Below are positions 8,975 through 16,591 of a DNA stretch of 23,997 nt, in pieces (the first letter of the stretch is position 1; each line of letters opens with the position of its first letter). The notes under the pieces were generated by a model, which saw only the letters and a list, made by a program, of their open reading frames with translations, did no database searches and was not told the origin of the DNA. This stretch comes from AG1 sp035559775 (GTDB taxonomy: Archaea > Thermoproteota > Thermoprotei_A > Sulfolobales > AG1), in the NCBI GenBank assembly GCA_035559775.1, contig DATMAU010000044.1:1-23997 (forward strand), written 5' to 3'. The position numbers and the translations under genes were made by a program.

Positions 8975-10237
8975 ATGAGGATTGATCTTGATCTGGTTGT
9001 GAGGGGTGTTGAGGGTTATAGGGATTTTGCTGTGAGGTTTCTCGGGGAGATAGTATCGATCCCTACGGTTTCTCCTTGGGGTGAGGGTTATGAGGAGTTT
9101 GCAAGGGTTTCTAGAGAGTTTCTTGAGAGTGTGGGGATCTCTGTGGAGATCCACAGGGTTCCGCAGGAGTATGTGGATCCCAGGGTTCCTCCAGAGGGTA
9201 GGGGGAGGGCTAGGTATATAGTGCTAGCAAGGATCGGTAGTAGGGATAATGTAGCCATTCATTTCAACGGGCACTATGATGTTGTTCCTGGAGGGCCTGG
9301 CTGGAGGATAACAGAGCCTTTCAAGCCAAAGATCGTTGATGGGAAGCTCTATGGTAGAGGATCCACTGATATGAAGGGAGGCATAGCTGCTATAGCAACT
9401 GCTATGGCATCTCTATCGAAGCATGTTGATCATCTTGGCATAGGTGTTGAAGCAGTATTCGTCCCGGATGAGGAGATCTTGGGATCAGCGGGGACTGGGT
9501 ATGTGGTTGAGAAGGGCATGGTTAGAAGTAGATACGTCGTTATAGCAGAGCCCAGCGGTCTGGGGCAGATGTATATAGGGCATAAGGGGGCCTTATGGGG
9601 TGAGGTTACTGTCAGAGGGAAGACAAGCCATGGATCTATGCCGTGGCTTGGTGTGAATGCTTTTGACAAGGCAACCCTGATAGCTAGGAAGATGTTTGAC
9701 GAGCTCGTTCCAAGGATAGAGGCTAAGAAGAGCAAGTATACATACGATCTTGAGGAGGGTAACAAGGCAACAATAATGATCGGTGGATATCTAAGAGGGG
9801 GTAAGACTATAAACCAAGTCCCGGGCGAGGTAGCCTTTAGCTTCGATAGAAGGCTCATAGTTGAGGAGAGCAGTGAAGACGCATGGAGAGAGATCAGAGA
9901 ATTCGTGGAAAACACGGCAAAGAACATAGGGGCTGATATAGAGGTGAGGCTCATAAACAAGGTTGAACCAGTTATAGTAGACCCCAGCCTAAGGATCTTC
10001 AACACCATAGAGAGAGGAGCCGAGAAGATCCTGGGCAAAAGACCGAGAAAAGTAATATGCAGAGGAGCCACCGACATGAGATTCTACGCCGCCGCCGGCT
10101 ACGAGGTAGTCACCTACGGACCAGGCGTGGTCGAGATACCACACATGCCGGACGAGTACATAGAGATCGAGGACATGATGAACGCCTCCAAAATCTACTC
10201 ACTACTACCCCTAATCCTAACCCACGAAAAATCATAA
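8975..10237 (+). CDS. M20-family metallopeptidase (ArgE/DapE/carboxypeptidase-like)
   Basis: 420 aa from ATG 8975 (the frame also offers GTG 8966). Two-zinc M20 ligands are visible: H100 and D102 in GHYDVVPGG, bridging D132 in YGRGSTDMKGG, catalytic E166 and ligand E167 in VPDEEILG, E192 in IAEPSG, and the last histidine H390 in IPHMPDEYIEI. The dimerisation (lid) domain lies between, with GKTSHGSMPWLGVNAFDKA. The enzyme hydrolyses an amide bond of an N-acyl amino acid or short peptide in the cytoplasm. Sequence alone does not separate succinyl-diaminopimelate, acetyl-ornithine or peptide substrates. It lies just upstream of a peptide-type solute-binding protein, which favours peptide use (inference). 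Confidence 0.93.
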   Translation: MRIDLDLVVRGVEGYRDFAVRFLGEIVSIPTVSPWGEGYEEFARVSREFLESVGISVEIHRVPQEYVDPRVPPEGRGRARYIVLARIGSRDNVAIHFNGHYDVVPGGPGWRITEPFKPKIVDGKLYGRGSTDMKGGIAAIATAMASLSKHVDHLGIGVEAVFVPDEEILGSAGTGYVVEKGMVRSRYVVIAEPSGLGQMYIGHKGALWGEVTVRGKTSHGSMPWLGVNAFDKATLIARKMFDELVPRIEAKKSKYTYDLEEGNKATIMIGGYLRGGKTINQVPGEVAFSFDRRLIVEESSEDAWREIREFVENTAKNIGADIEVRLINKVEPVIVDPSLRIFNTIERGAEKILGKRPRKVICRGATDMRFYAAAGYEVVTYGPGVVEIPHMPDEYIEIEDMMNASKIYSLLPLILTHEKS

Positions 10238-10357
10238 ACCAAACACGTAGAAGCTCAATAAAAGGCTATGAGAACATGATAAGCCGTGATCCTCTAACAA
10301 GCATGTTTTAAACCATCTAATTCTTAATCATTATTAGCAGATCCTAAAAGCTATTAC

Positions 10358-10394
10358 CCATTTATAAGCTTATAGGCTAATAAAACGTGAGGTG
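10358..10394 (+). promoter_or_regulatory. TATA box and ribosome-binding site of the solute-binding-protein gene
   Basis: CATTTATAAGCTTATAGG (about 10359-10376) is a strong TATA box, and GAGGTG (10389-10394) sits 6 nt before ATG 10401. This ribosome-binding site decides the start against the in-frame GTG 10392, which overlaps it. Confidence 0.6.
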
Positions 10395-10400
10395 TCTATA

Positions 10401-12035
10401 ATGCACGGTCTTTCAAAAACATTTCTGATCATAGCGATAATGGCAATAATAATAATCGGCGCCATAGCATCTGCACTAATCTTTATGCAGCAAGCACCCA
10501 CAAAACCGCCTGCTACAACCACCACATCACCACCAACCACACCACAGATAACAACACCAACACAGGCTATGGTTAGCAAGAAAGACACGCTAAGAATAGC
10601 TACAGGAACAGATCTAGACACACTCGATCCCTTCGCACAAACATCAGCGCCAGTCCTAAACGTTGTTAAACACATATACGAGACACTCCTATGGTTCGAT
10701 GAAAAAGGCAACGTTATCCTCTGGCTTGCCGAGAAATGGGAGATCTCTCCAGACGGGCTGACATATACCTTTTACCTTAGAAAAAATGTCAGATTCCATG
10801 ACGGCTCAGAATTCAACGCAACCGTAGTTAAAGCCAACGTGGATAGATGGATAGACCCTAATGTGAGGGTTACGCTAAGAGGCTTCCTAGGGCCCGTGAA
10901 AGGGGCAGAGGTTATCGATAGATATACTGTCAAGATCTACTTGAAAGAACCCTTCGCACCATTCCTAAAGGCCCTAGCTAACTACCTCCTGATCACAAGC
11001 CTGAACGTTATTAAGAAGTTCGGCAACGCCTCCATCACAGAAGCCATCGGAACCGGACCTTATAAACTAGCCTCATGGGAGAAGGGTAAGAGGGTAGTGC
11101 TTGAGAGGAACGAGGATTACTGGGGATCAAAGCCTCCTATAAAGAGGATAGAATGGCTAATAATACCGGAAGCCTCAACAAGGCTGGCAGCACTACTAGC
11201 TGGGGATGTGGACTTCGCATTCGGATTACCGCCTGCAGATCTTGAGAGGGTTAAAAATGATCCCAGATTCACGGTGATCACACCAACAAGTAATAGGATC
11301 GTGTTCATAGCCATTATTCCTAAAGGACCTTTAAAGGATCCCAGGGTTAGGCAGGCCCTCAACTATGCTATAGATAAGAACGCTATCGTCAACAACGTGC
11401 TCTACGGCCTAGGCGTAGTAGCCGATTCCCCCGTACCTCCCCACTTCTTCGGCTATGCCAAGATGGAGGCATATCAATACGATCCTCAGAAGGCTAGGAA
11501 ACTGCTCGAAGAAGCAGGATTCCCATTCGACAAGGAATTAGTATTCCTACACCCCACTGGGAGATATCTCCAGGACAAGCAAGTCGCAGAAGCGGTGCAA
11601 GCCTACCTATCAAGAATAGGTGTTAAGGTCACCCTCAAGACAATGGACTGGCCTAGTTATGTTGCTATGTGGCTTAAACCCCTGGATCAGAAGGACTACG
11701 ACTTACTAATGCTAGGCTGGGGACCCTTTGTAGCTGACTCTCACTTCACTCTCTATCCCCAGTTCCACTCATCCCAGGCACCTCCAAAAGGTCTCGCAGC
11801 CGCTCCTTATAACAACTCCGAAGTCGACTCCCTGCTCGAGCAGGCTGTAGTAGAGCTTAACGAGGCTAAGAGGGCTGAGCTGTATAGGAAAGCCATAGAG
11901 ATCATCTGGAGAGATGCACCATGGATATTTCTATATACACAGAAGTGGTTCTACGCAGCATCCAAAGATCTCAAAGGATACCAAGTATATGTGGACGGGG
12001 AGATGGTATTCTTTTTCAGAGCTTTCTTTAGCTAA
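10401..12035 (+). CDS. Family-5 extracytoplasmic solute-binding protein (peptide/oligosaccharide ABC importer)
   Basis: 544 aa. The N-terminal membrane segment FLIIAIMAIIIIGAIASALI is followed by a Thr/Pro-rich stalk (TTTTSPPTTPQITTPT), the usual crenarchaeal way to anchor a binding protein at the cell surface. The SBP_bac_5 domain starts at DTLRIATGTDLDTLDP. It includes YTFYLRKNVRFHDGSEFNAT, GTGPYKLASWEKGKRVVLER, DPRVRQALNYAIDKNAIV and APWIFLYTQKWFYAASKDLK near the end, all typical DppA/OppA positions. It captures peptides or, in archaea, often oligosaccharides. No permease or ATPase gene accompanies it here, so partners must be encoded elsewhere. Confidence 0.93.
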   Translation: MHGLSKTFLIIAIMAIIIIGAIASALIFMQQAPTKPPATTTTSPPTTPQITTPTQAMVSKKDTLRIATGTDLDTLDPFAQTSAPVLNVVKHIYETLLWFDEKGNVILWLAEKWEISPDGLTYTFYLRKNVRFHDGSEFNATVVKANVDRWIDPNVRVTLRGFLGPVKGAEVIDRYTVKIYLKEPFAPFLKALANYLLITSLNVIKKFGNASITEAIGTGPYKLASWEKGKRVVLERNEDYWGSKPPIKRIEWLIIPEASTRLAALLAGDVDFAFGLPPADLERVKNDPRFTVITPTSNRIVFIAIIPKGPLKDPRVRQALNYAIDKNAIVNNVLYGLGVVADSPVPPHFFGYAKMEAYQYDPQKARKLLEEAGFPFDKELVFLHPTGRYLQDKQVAEAVQAYLSRIGVKVTLKTMDWPSYVAMWLKPLDQKDYDLLMLGWGPFVADSHFTLYPQFHSSQAPPKGLAAAPYNNSEVDSLLEQAVVELNEAKRAELYRKAIEIIWRDAPWIFLYTQKWFYAASKDLKGYQVYVDGEMVFFFRAFFS

Positions 12036-12043
12036 AACCACGT

Positions 12044-12060
12044 AAAAAGAATCTTTTTAT
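12044..12060 (+). terminator. Terminator-like AAAAAGA..TCTTTTT
   Basis: Nine nt after the stop, a short inverted repeat AAAAAGA/TCTTTTT ends in a T run, suitable for archaeal termination of the binding-protein mRNA. Confidence 0.45.
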
Positions 12061-12672
12061 AATCAAGATCAGGGATTATAGATAGGATTCTAGATCCTGC
12101 TTGCCTCTGGATGTTTACTGATATTCTTTGATGCTCTTTTATACTAGAGATTTCTGCCTCACTAGTACAGGGATCTTACGATCCCTATGGATCATGTTTT
12201 CAGCTAGCCCAATAGAATGAGATCTTATCTACGCCTGGGAATTATTTTAAACAGCTTGGGGGTGTGCTGTTTTATTGCAATTTAGAACTAGTATGAAAAC
12301 TAGTTCCGCCAGACTATATTAACCAAACCCTATAGATCTTTCCAGAATATTTGTAGAAAAACAGCATGGCTTGAGCATGCTCTATGTATTTGTTCTAAGC
12401 GATATGCTGGTCTGCTATAGACGATGATCTAGAGCCATATGAGAGCAATGATCTGTCATATGTTTGGAAGGCTTTATGCCTATGCACCACGCTTAGACAG
12501 CCATAATATTTATATATTTGTTATGTTTATTGTATATCGTAAACCAGGTGATAAAGCCATGTTCCTACAAATAGGTTCTTATAAAAAGGATCTGGTGAGG
12601 CTAAATAGACCCTCAAAACAGTTTCCCCATAGAGACACGCTTGGTCTTAGAATAGGTTTGGGGTGCTAAGCA
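12061..12672. other. Intergenic region with a series of short perfect hairpins
   Basis: No convincing gene. A 76-codon frame at 12439-12669 lacks family features and is rejected. The region holds perfect inverted repeats: AGGGATC/GATCCCT (12169-12186, loop TTAC), AAACAGC/GCTGTTT (12249-12272, then TTTATT) and GAACTAGT/ACTAGTTC (12285-12306, loop ATGAAA). AGCATG/CATGCT lies near 12363-12381. An AT-rich TATA-like stretch (AATATTTATATATTTG, about 12506-12521) may serve the MFS gene with a long leader. Confidence 0.5.
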
Positions 12673-13971
12673 TTGAGAGACGCTGCCCAGTATAGGGAGA
12701 TAGAGGCTAGGGTCTTTCAGAAGGTTACCCGAAGACTTATACCATATCTATTTGTTCTCTACATCATAGCCTTCCTAGACCGTGTGAACCTGGGCTACGC
12801 AGCCCTTGATATGAACAAAGCCCTAGCCCTCTCAGGCGAGGTCTTCGGACTAGCCTCGGGGATATTCTTTATAGGATACTTCATCTTCGAAATACCCAGC
12901 AACGTGCTCCTACACATGTTCGGGGCGAGCTTCTGGATAGCAAGGATCATGATAAGCTGGGGGGTTGTGGCAATGCTAACAGCCTTTGTGGAGAACGCCC
13001 TACAGCTATACATAGTCAGATTCTTCCTAGGAGTAGCGGAGGCGGGGTTCTTCCCAGGAATCATACTGTACCTCACATACTGGTTCAGATCAAAGGAGCA
13101 GGCAAGAGCAGTAGCCCTCTTCATGACAGCAGTCCCCATATCAAGCATAATCGGGGCCCCAGTATCGACATGGATAATGGATAACATCCACTGGCTCGGA
13201 CTCCCGGGATGGAGATGGCTATTCATCCTAGAAGGACTCCCAGCAGTAATATTCGGGATCGCATCCCTATTCTATCTAACAGACAAACCGGCAAAAGCCA
13301 CATGGCTAACTCAGGAAGAGAAGGCATGGCTAATAAGCCAGCTAGAAGAGGAGGCAGCGAGAAAACCGCCAGCGAGATCAAAATGGGACGCGCTAAGATA
13401 CCCAAGAGTCTGGCACTTCTCCCTCATATACTTCACACTAGTCACAGGACTCTACGGAATAGGCTTCTGGATGCCAACAATAGTCAAGGGACTCTCCCAA
13501 ATCCTAACAAACACACAGGTAGGGATACTGGTAGCGATCCCATACATATTCGGATCAATAGCAATGGTGCTCTGGGGGCGTCATAGCGATAGAACGGGTG
13601 AGAGAAAGCTCCACACAGCAATACCACTCATACTGGGAGCACTAGGACTAATAGGATCAGGCCTAACAGTAGCAGAAAACCAGCTATACCTCTCACTAGC
13701 AATGATGATCATAGCAACAATAGGGATATATAGCTTCCTAGGACCATTCTGGTCCTTCGCAAACACCTACCTAAACCCAGAGATAGCACCAGTAGGCATA
13801 GCACTGATCAACTCGATAGGAAACCTAGGAGGATTCCTCGGCCCCTACATAGTAGGCTACCTAAAAGACACAACGGGAACAACATACTCAGGACTCTACT
13901 TTCTAGCAGTCTCCCTGATAGTCTCGGCAATACTCACACTAGCGGTGAGGCAAACAAAACAAACCAAATAG
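12673..13971 (+). CDS. MFS transporter, anion:cation symporter (ACS) type
   Basis: 432 aa, about 12 hydrophobic helices. The first helix ends with FLDRVNLGYAALDM, the ACS-family hallmark (tartrate/phthalate/glucarate-type organic acid carriers). The segment YLTYWFRSKEQARAVALFMT and the loop WGRHSDRTGERKLH match MFS motif A-like positions in both halves. TTG 12673 is the assumed start, with GGGGTG about 8 nt upstream. The likely substrate is an organic anion imported with a cation; the exact compound cannot be read from the sequence. A convergent SDR dehydrogenase lies next to it, compatible with a small catabolic pair (inference). Confidence 0.9.
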   Translation: MRDAAQYREIEARVFQKVTRRLIPYLFVLYIIAFLDRVNLGYAALDMNKALALSGEVFGLASGIFFIGYFIFEIPSNVLLHMFGASFWIARIMISWGVVAMLTAFVENALQLYIVRFFLGVAEAGFFPGIILYLTYWFRSKEQARAVALFMTAVPISSIIGAPVSTWIMDNIHWLGLPGWRWLFILEGLPAVIFGIASLFYLTDKPAKATWLTQEEKAWLISQLEEEAARKPPARSKWDALRYPRVWHFSLIYFTLVTGLYGIGFWMPTIVKGLSQILTNTQVGILVAIPYIFGSIAMVLWGRHSDRTGERKLHTAIPLILGALGLIGSGLTVAENQLYLSLAMMIIATIGIYSFLGPFWSFANTYLNPEIAPVGIALINSIGNLGGFLGPYIVGYLKDTTGTTYSGLYFLAVSLIVSAILTLAVRQTKQTK

Positions 13972-13998
13972 ATCCAGGCCGAAGACCGGATCTTTTTA
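13972..13998 (+). terminator. Hairpin plus oligo-T between convergent MFS and SDR genes
   Basis: GATCCAGGCCGAAGACCGGA then TCTTTTTAAT. GATCC pairs with GGATC around a GC-rich interior, followed by five T. The reverse strand gives an AT-rich tail for the SDR gene. Confidence 0.5.
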
Positions 13999-14005
13999 AT
14001 AAAAA

Positions 14006-14794
14006 CTATAACCTGGGCTCGTATCTACCATCAATAGCTGTCCAGCCACCATCAACATAGATCACAGACCCCGTTATATACGATGACGCAGGCATCGCGA
14101 GAAACACTGCTACGCTCGCAATCTCCATAGGATCCGCCCATCTCTTGAGTATCGTCTTCTCAGCATATGCTCTATACCATTCTGGGTCTCTTTTTATCTG
14201 CTGAGTCAGAGGAGTGTCAACAACCCCTGGTGCTATTACGTTGACCCTGATGTTGTATTTTCCATACTCCGCCGCAGCAACCCTTGCTAGCTGAACGATA
14301 GCTGCTTTTGTAGCCGCATATACAGACTGCCCGGGCTCTACTACTAGATGCCTTATAGATGAGAAGAGAACAACACTACCCCCGTCTGGGTTTCTCTTCA
14401 TAGCCTCCAGAAACTCTTTGAGCGCTATGAAAGAGCCCCTTAGATTAACATTAACAACCCTATCAAACTCCTCATAGGAATATTTCTCTATGGGCTTTCT
14501 AATATTGATCGCTGGCAATATGTAGAGAGCATCGATGCGACCATAGCTCTTCAGAGAGAAATCAACCAGAGCCCTGACATCATCAACCCTTGTTATATCA
14601 GCCCTAAAACCCCTAACATCGCAGCCCCTCCTCGAGAGAAGATCAACAAGCTCGCTGAGACCCTTCTCATCAACATCACTAGCAACAACCCTGCCACCAA
14701 GACCACAGAATAGCTCGGCAATAGCCCTGCCAATCCCACCAGCAGCACCAATAACAACAGCAACCCTATTCTCAACGGAAAACAGACTCCTCAT
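14006..14794 (-). CDS. Short-chain dehydrogenase/reductase
   Basis: 262 aa from ATG 14794. The Rossmann motif GAAGGIG follows VENRVAVVI. The usual NAG stretch is replaced here by LPAINIRKP. The catalytic Ser lies in VVLFSSIRHL, with Tyr and Lys in YAATK. The APGVVDTPL segment and C-terminal ITGSVIYVDGG complete a classical SDR. It is probably an NAD(P)-dependent oxidoreductase of sugar or polyol substrates. The open frame runs 19 codons further upstream (MVCFDIFIVLF...), but a TATA box (ATATATTTAT, 14829-14839) sits about 40 nt before ATG 14794. Start at 14794 is therefore preferred. Confidence 0.9.
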   Translation of the reverse strand: MRSLFSVENRVAVVIGAAGGIGRAIAELFCGLGGRVVASDVDEKGLSELVDLLSRRGCDVRGFRADITRVDDVRALVDFSLKSYGRIDALYILPAINIRKPIEKYSYEEFDRVVNVNLRGSFIALKEFLEAMKRNPDGGSVVLFSSIRHLVVEPGQSVYAATKAAIVQLARVAAAEYGKYNIRVNVIAPGVVDTPLTQQIKRDPEWYRAYAEKTILKRWADPMEIASVAVFLAMPASSYITGSVIYVDGGWTAIDGRYEPRL

Positions 14795-14889
14795 AACCAA
14801 CCCCACATGAAGAAGTAAAAATAACACAATAAATATATCAAAACAAACCATAATACGAGGATCGAGATAATAAACCGCCAGGATCGGAA

Positions 14890-14956
14890 AACCTAAGCTT
14901 AAATTAAAGCCAGGTAAATATAGAGTAGGAAGGTCGATCTACTATATAGTTAATAA
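14890..14956 (+). repeat. Solo degenerate CRISPR-type repeat (copy A) with leader-like upstream
   Basis: 14933-14956 matches the reference repeat at 19295-19318 in 19 of 24 positions, with the first 14 (GTCGATCTACTATA) identical. The 3' handle has decayed. Upstream, AAGCTTAAATTAAAG and TAAATATAGAG resemble the sequence before copies B and C. The HEPN remnant starts 10 nt downstream. Confidence 0.6.
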
Positions 14957-14966
14957 ATAGTAATGG

Positions 14967-15154
14967 ATGTGGGATCCTTATAAACTATTAGCAAAGCTTA
15001 GAGCAGAGCTAAACGACCCAGAAATCGGAAGACCATGGTCATCCGCAAACACTCTCCACAGAAACTTCTACGAAGCACAAATACCCCCGAGCTGGTCAAA
15101 GACCACGCCCAAGATGTAATCAAACTTATAGAGAAACTCAGAAAGCTCGCCTGA
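14967..15154 (+). pseudogene. HEPN-like protein remnant, broken by a one-base deletion
   Basis: From ATG 14967: MWDPYKLLAKLRAELNDPEI, then GRPWSSANTLHRNFYEAQIP. After a single-base shift at the five-C run near 15085-15089 it continues ELVKDHAQDVIKLIEKLRKL and a stop. LHxNFYE followed by a helical 'V..LI..L' end is typical of archaeal HEPN/PaREP1-type proteins. These are often the toxin half of HEPN/MNT pairs. Only the C-terminal half of such a domain is present. An MNT fragment lies 290 nt downstream, so this may once have been a pair. A sequencing error in the C run cannot be excluded. Confidence 0.55.
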
Positions 15155-15170
15155 AGGATCCAGCCTCACA

Positions 15171-15203
15171 GCGGTTAGTATCAAACGATACTAATCACTC
15201 CGC
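15171..15203 (+). repeat. Perfect hairpin after the HEPN remnant
   Basis: TTAGTATC AAAC GATACTAA (15175-15194) is a perfect 8-bp stem with a 4-nt loop. GCGG and CCGC can add an outer helix. No T-run follows, so the role is unclear. Confidence 0.5.
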
Positions 15204-15249
15204 TCTTAGCTCAGAATCGCTCCAGCAATCGACCCAAGGATCATCCTAG

Positions 15250-15446
15250 CATAAAAGCTTATAAGCAGGATAAGAATAAATATAGAGATAAAGTCGATCT
15301 ACTATAGAACTGGGCATCGCAAAAAGAGATCCTGCATGAATCGATCTGCTATAGAGACAGGCCCTTAGGGGCAAAGCCCCCTAGACAGCCACTAATATCA
15401 AAAAAGAACCACAACTAGATCCGAAGATCTGCTATAGAATTGAAAG
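15250..15446 (+). CRISPR. Degenerate mini-CRISPR: three irregularly spaced repeat copies (B, B2, B3) with leader-like promoter
   Basis: Repeat-like units lie at 15293-15316 (19/24, first 17 identical), 15340-15363 (14/16 over the 5' part, 3' handle lost) and 15423-15446 (21/24, intact 3' end ATAGAATTGAAAG). The gaps are 23 and 59 nt, not a regular array. Upstream, AAAAGCTTATAAGC (about 15253-15266) is a good TATA box, with AAATATAGAG before the first repeat. The 59-nt gap contains a hairpin CTTAGGGGC/GCCCCCTAG (about 15364-15384). The layout resembles a decayed CRISPR, or a crRNA-like regulator of the CreA kind. No cas6 or adaptation genes are near. Confidence 0.5.
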
Positions 15447-15541
15447 TAGAAGAGCCCGTAGAGCTCCACATAGCAACACCCGAGCTGATGGAGAGGTGGT
15501 ATAGACGCTTCATACCAGGGAAAGAACTTATCGAGGTCTAA
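15440..15541 (+). pseudogene. C-terminal fragment of an MNT-type nucleotidyltransferase
   Basis: 33 codons starting with the TTG that lies inside the handle of repeat B3: EEPVELHIATPELMERWYRR then FIPGKELIEV and a stop. The pattern 'PVEIHxxTPExxxxWYxRF' is the C-terminal end of archaeal minimal nucleotidyltransferases, the antitoxin partner of HEPN toxins. The catalytic GSxxxG...DxD part is absent. The gene was cut exactly at the CRISPR-type repeat. Confidence 0.5.
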
Positions 15542-15575
15542 CAGCCCCCTGTCCTCAGCCTTACCAATACTAGGG

Positions 15576-15926
15576 CTGTTTTCTTTTTGATATACATAGT
15601 GAGGATTGATAGGATTTGGAAATTTTCATGGGTATTGGGAGGCATGCCTGGAGGCTACTTTCCCGCCAACACCTAAGGGATTTATAAGCTTTGAGCTGGG
15701 CTGTCCTTTGTGCGGGTCTCTCTATACAGGTCTTGGGTGGCGATGGGAGCATTGCTCCAAGCCATCTTGGGGATGATCTCTCAAGCCTAGATGGGGCCAA
15801 GTGCTGTTTGGCTCGACAGCAGCCCATGACCTCACAGGGATCCCTAGATCCCTGTGGGCGAGGTTGAAGCCCCTGGATATACGTGAATGAATATAAAATG
15901 ATTGGGATGAACGTCCGGGGACAGAC
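15576..15926 (+). mobile_element. Structured-RNA mobile element, copy 1 (about 350 bp)
   Basis: Homologous along its whole length to 18129-18461. Order: left end CTGTTTTCTTTTTGATAT; palindrome AGGCATGCCT (15640-15649); CGCCAACACCTAAGG; TATA box TTTATAAGC (15681-15689); then a folded segment. Helices seen are CTTGGGTGGC with GCCATCTTGG (15732-15741/15761-15770) enclosing GGAGC/GCTCC, GCTG/CAGC (15803-15806/15817-15820) inside ATGGG/CCCAT, CACAGGGATC/GATCCCTGTG (15833-15842/15847-15856), and a terminal stem ending GGGGACAGAC. Bases in these helices change in a compensatory way relative to copy 2. There is no long reading frame. A transcript of about 215 nt is expected from the TATA position. 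Confidence 0.7.
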
Positions 15927-16000
15927 GGAGGGTTGGTCTCAGCTGTATATACTAAAACACCGGCGGCTATGAGGCCTGGGCCTAATTAGCGTCTGGGAGT

Positions 16001-16025
16001 AAAATATAGAGGGGAAGGCGTCCCC
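16001..16025 (+). promoter_or_regulatory. TATA box and small hairpin before the DNA glycosylase gene
   Basis: AAAATATA (16001-16008) is centred about 25 nt before TTG 16028, which predicts a leaderless mRNA. GGGGA/TCCCC (16011-16025) forms a short hairpin between TATA and start. Confidence 0.45.
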
Positions 16026-16027
16026 GT

Positions 16028-16471
16028 TTGGTCAGGGTCAACCTGATCGATCCCCTGTACCTCACGGACCAGCACCTCATAGCAGAGTATAACGAGATAC
16101 TCATGCTAATAGCCTACCTCAGGCGCTACCCCCTAGATCGGGACGACCCAGCCAGGATCCCCCAGAGGTTCACACTGGGCAAAGGGCACATGGTCTTCTT
16201 CAAAAACAAAGTACTCTACCTAAAAAGGAGACACGACAGCCTCAGAGAAGAGATGACAAGACGGGGCTTCAAAGCCAACAAGACCCTAAGCACAGAAGGC
16301 TTCCCACCATCGATGCTCAACGACTGGCACCCAGACGAAGACGACGTAAGAGTAGTCAAAGCAAGGATCATTGAAAAGATAAGGGCCAAACCATGGTTCT
16401 ACACATACTATAGACGCAGACTAAGCCTAGAAGAACTAATAGACCTGATCAAAAACGCGACATGGAGCTAA
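16028..16471 (+). CDS. Pyrimidine-dimer DNA glycosylase/AP lyase, T4 endonuclease V (DenV) type
   Basis: 147 aa and colinear with T4 DenV. MVRVNLIDPLYLTDQHLIAE corresponds to MTRINLTLVSELADQHLMAE. E23 (AEYNEI) matches the catalytic Glu23. RFTLGKGHMVFFKNKVLYLK matches the 'LGAGHVTFFYDKLEFLRKR' stretch. The end, AKPWFYTYYRRRL, matches the DNA-contacting WYKYY region. The family nicks DNA at cyclobutane dimers through the N-terminal alpha-amino group of residue 2. Here residue 2 is Val instead of Thr, which leaves an amine but changes the side chain. TTG 16028 is the start and no nearer alternative fits the alignment. It is an intact gene inside a decayed region, and a broken relative lies at 22641-22800. 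Confidence 0.88.
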   Translation: MVRVNLIDPLYLTDQHLIAEYNEILMLIAYLRRYPLDRDDPARIPQRFTLGKGHMVFFKNKVLYLKRRHDSLREEMTRRGFKANKTLSTEGFPPSMLNDWHPDEDDVRVVKARIIEKIRAKPWFYTYYRRRLSLEELIDLIKNATWS

Positions 16472-16499
16472 CATCAAGCACAAAACATACATATAGATC

Positions 16500-16549
16500 C
16501 TCCTAAGAGTAGATATAGAGGTAACGTCTATCTACTATAGACCCGAAGC
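16500..16549 (+). repeat. Solo degenerate CRISPR-type repeat (copy C) with leader-like upstream
   Basis: 16526-16549 matches 18 of 24 positions of the reference repeat, including ATCTACTATAGA. Upstream AGATATAGAGGTAAC mirrors AAATATAGAGATAAA before copy B. It lies between the glycosylase gene and the stop of the HEPN gene. Confidence 0.5.
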
Positions 16550-16591
16550 GCCTATACCTCTCAAAGGGTGCCAGCCTTTTTGGGCTGCTGG

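Noticed and set aside
12439..12669. 76-codon ORF before the MFS gene
   Set aside because: No family features, poor ribosome-binding site, mixed composition, and it overlaps the likely promoter/leader of the MFS gene.
15317..15339. Nine-base match of the B-B2 spacer (AGATCCTGC) to 12091-12099 as a possible CreA-like target
   Set aside because: A nine-base match is expected by chance at this window size and it does not lie at a recognisable toxin promoter.
15293..15446. A functional CRISPR array
   Set aside because: Only three degenerate units with gaps of 23 and 59 nt; no regular spacing and two of three lack the 3' handle.
15570..15827. 85-codon minus-strand ORF and its similar counterpart at 18021-18221 (shared YQSSL, SKRKQP)
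   Set aside because: The similarity comes from the DNA repeat itself. Base changes between copies follow RNA pairing and not codon position, and the ORFs have different lengths.
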